Assembly: GCF_018343515.1 (NCBI RefSeq)
Contig: NZ_JAGYPD010000003.1
Coordinates: forward strand, 78,116 to 142,115
Origin: Bacillus sp. FJAT-50079
GTDB taxonomy: Bacteria > Bacillota > Bacilli > Bacillales > Bacillaceae_C
DNA: 64,000 bases
Direction of reading: 5' to 3'
In this document: piece after piece, positions 62,308 to 64,000 of the stretch
How the letters are laid out: each line of letters begins with the position of its first letter
Numbering within the stretch: position 1 is the first letter of the stretch
Notes under the pieces: generated by a model
What the model saw: only the letters and a program-made list of their open reading frames with translations
Databases searched by the model: none
What the model was told of the DNA's origin: nothing
Translations under genes and position numbers: made by a program

Positions 62308-63372
62308 GTGGCTAAAACAATGAAGGGGTTAGTGACATACGCCCCCTATGATTATCGCTACGAAGATGTACCTATTCCTGAAATTGGTGATGGGGAGATA
62401 TTAATAAAGGTAAAAGGCTGTGGTATTTGCGCTGGCGATGTGAAATCGTATCATGGTGGGATTCGCATTTGGGGTACGAGTGAAGAGAATCGTTACATTG
62501 AAGCACCTTGTGTAGGTGGTCATGAATTCTATGGTCAGATCGTCGCTATGGGTGAAGGTGTTACAGGATTTGAGATAGGTGATGACATTACTACGGAACA
62601 AATTGTACCATGTAATGAATGTAAGTTTTGTAAAGAAGGTAAGTATTGGATGTGTACCAGATCCGCTGTTTTTGGATTTAAACAATACGCTCAGGGTGGA
62701 TTTGCCGAATATGTAAAATTGGACAAAAATTGTATCAATCACAAAATTCCAAAGGAGTTTACACCCGAACAAGCCGTTTTAATAGAACCGATTGCTTGTG
62801 GTATGCATGCTATCGAGAAAGCTAATATTCAACATAGTGATGTTGTTGTCATAGCAGGGCTGGGAGCCATCGGACTCTCTATGGTGAACATGGCTAAATT
62901 AAACCTACCTAAAATGATTATTGGTCTTGATGTAAAGCCTAAACGCTTAGCTATGGGAAAGGATTTTGGAGCAGATGTTGTTCTTAATCCTATGGAATGC
63001 GATGTAGTTGAAGAAATCATGAAATTAACCGACGGATTAGGATGCGACGTTTATGTCGAGGCATCGGGGAGTCCTAAAAGTGTAAAACAGGGCTTAGATT
63101 CATTGAGGAATTTAGGAAGATATGTACAAATGGGTGTTTTTGCTGACGAGGTTACCGTTGACTGGAATATCATTGGAGATGGAAAAGAGCTTAATATAAT
63201 TGGTTCCCATCTATCAGCGTTAACCTTCCCATCCGTTATAAGTGGTATTCAATCTGGTGCCATTAAGACCGATGGTTTAATTTCACACACCTATCCTCTA
63301 AAGGACTGGAAGGAAGCTTTTGAGGCTACGGAAGAGAATCCAGAAGCCATTAAAATTATGTTAATACCATAA
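62308..63372 (+). CDS. Zinc alcohol dehydrogenase resembling erythritol/L-threitol dehydrogenase
   Basis: A 354-residue MDR enzyme. Catalytic zinc: GCGICAGD (Cys about 38) and GGHE (His/Glu). Structural zinc: PCNECKFCKEGKYWMC (four Cys). NAD-binding Rossmann motif: VIAGLGAIGLSM near residue 185. The stretches CAGDVKSYHGG, TEQIVPCNEC and VDWNIIGDGKELNIIGSHL are ones I associate with erythritol/L-threitol dehydrogenase; sorbitol or threonine dehydrogenases are the alternatives. GTG start after CGAGGTGA. As the last gene of the importer operon it should oxidise the incoming polyol to a ketose in the cytosol. Confidence 0.85.
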   Translation: MAKTMKGLVTYAPYDYRYEDVPIPEIGDGEILIKVKGCGICAGDVKSYHGGIRIWGTSEENRYIEAPCVGGHEFYGQIVAMGEGVTGFEIGDDITTEQIVPCNECKFCKEGKYWMCTRSAVFGFKQYAQGGFAEYVKLDKNCINHKIPKEFTPEQAVLIEPIACGMHAIEKANIQHSDVVVIAGLGAIGLSMVNMAKLNLPKMIIGLDVKPKRLAMGKDFGADVVLNPMECDVVEEIMKLTDGLGCDVYVEASGSPKSVKQGLDSLRNLGRYVQMGVFADEVTVDWNIIGDGKELNIIGSHLSALTFPSVISGIQSGAIKTDGLISHTYPLKDWKEAFEATEENPEAIKIMLIP

Positions 63373-63921
63373 TAGTAATTTAATATTGTCCCAGGTGAAA
63401 CCAAAAATAGGGGTGATATTGGGACATTAATAGACGAGGTAGACCCTTATAGAAAATATAATGGTTTTACCTCTTTTTTAATTTTACTTATGGAATCAAG
63501 AATACGAAAAGATTAAAAAGGAACTTGCTTATGGAGCTAGTGCTTAGGAAAAAGCAATTGTAATAAAAAACATCTTTTATCAAAAAAGGCTTGGTCCACA
63601 TTGTATTGATTTTTATTTGGGACCTTTGTTACTGCAAACGATGATATAGGTAATGATGTGTTTTTTTAGTATATTTTGAAAGCAAATTTTAGAGAAAAAG
63701 AACTCTACTCAAGTTGTTTGGCAGTGGAGCTGGAGTATAGCTTAATCGCTTAAGTGAGACTAGATCAATACGGATACACTCCATTAATTAGATAAAGCAG
63801 CAGGACTTTCATCTGCTTCATTATTTTTTACTAAAATCATGTTCACTGAAGAAAGCCCCATTCTATCAAATATGAGCTATGATAAAGATATAAAAGCTTG
63901 GGGTAGAAAGGAGGACTTTCG
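63373..63921 (+). terminator. Terminator region and dispersed repeat after the polyol operon
   Basis: A GTCCCA/TGGGAC pair (63389-63424) is followed by a better hairpin GAGGTAGACC/GGTTTTACCTC with six T (63436-63479), the likely operon end. At 63793-63890 lies a copy of the repeat seen at 46557-46670 (AAAGCAGCAGGACTTTCATCTGC, CTATCAAATATGAGCTATGATAAAG). The rest contains no supported gene. Confidence 0.6.
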
Positions 63922-64000
63922 ATGACTTCATATACATATCAATTGCCCTTTTATCGAGGAAGGCTAAAACCAATCGAGATTTTTGATGATCAGCAACAGA
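63922..64000 (+). CDS. Start of a gene cut by the window edge
   Basis: ATG at 63922 follows AAAGGAGG by six bases. The visible 26 residues (MTSYTYQLPFYRGRLKP, then IEIFDD) read like the opening of a beta-rich protein, perhaps of the tubby-C-terminal-like family found in bacilli; that is a guess. The preceding dispersed repeat may supply its promoter. Confidence 0.55.
   Translation, partial: MTSYTYQLPFYRGRLKPIEIFDDQQQ

Noticed and set aside
1-64000. tRNA, rRNA, T-box leaders and prophage
   Set aside because: I looked for tRNA cloverleaf ends, T-box TGGNACCGCG-type motifs and phage structural genes and saw none; a covariance-model search would settle small RNAs.

Overview
The window looks like a low-GC Gram-positive spore-former-type chromosome (Bacillaceae). 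Supporting signs are AGGAGG ribosome sites, frequent TTG/GTG starts, three SAM-I (S-box) riboswitches, a CIRCE operator, a cre site, and Bacillus-type genes (htpG, nhaC, dbpA/yxiN, csp, a YflT-domain stress protein, yezD-like). I cannot name the species from sequence alone.

Layout. 1-1.1 kb: a cut-off IS1182-type transposase and a Bacillus palindromic repeat. 1.1-8.7 kb: ordinary genes, namely an S-box yezD unit, an MFS pump, a 21-bp tandem repeat array, htpG under CIRCE, nhaC, a two-gene membrane/DUF2653 unit and a second S-box with a 62-codon gene. 8.7-14.2 kb: a five-gene operon (TIM-barrel isomerase, surE, binding protein, fused permease, ATPase), possibly for uptake and dephosphorylation of a phosphorylated compound. 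14.4-21.2 kb: glutaminase, AEC carrier, stress protein, GNAT, a DUF4145 protein, and two copies of a small gene whose terminator lies inside its reading frame. 21.3-24.4 kb: an S-box carboxylesterase lipoprotein, then gene debris.

24.4-46.4 kb is a defence island: a class 2 DISARM-like locus (drmE apparently split in two, drmA, drmB, a cytosine methylase with its own promoter, no drmC seen), a stand-alone Mrr-N-like winged helix, a broken PLD-helicase gene with its MazG-like partner and older decayed copies on both sides, and a Wadjet-type condensin operon in the order jetD-A-B-C whose SMC-like subunit lacks two usual ATPase residues.

46.4-54 kb: a LysR remnant, cupredoxin, two cold-shock genes, dbpA, a SET-domain protein, small genes and an orphan TrpX-like binding protein. 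54.2-63.4 kb: two divergent operons around a cre site. Leftward are an AraC-type response regulator, a histidine kinase with almost no extracellular part, and an RbsA-like ATPase with most catalytic motifs lost. Rightward are a complete RbsA/C/B-type sugar importer and a zinc dehydrogenase resembling erythritol/L-threitol dehydrogenase. My reading is that the degenerate ATPase is a sensory subunit linking the importer to the kinase. This is the most unusual arrangement in the window. The window ends inside a further gene.
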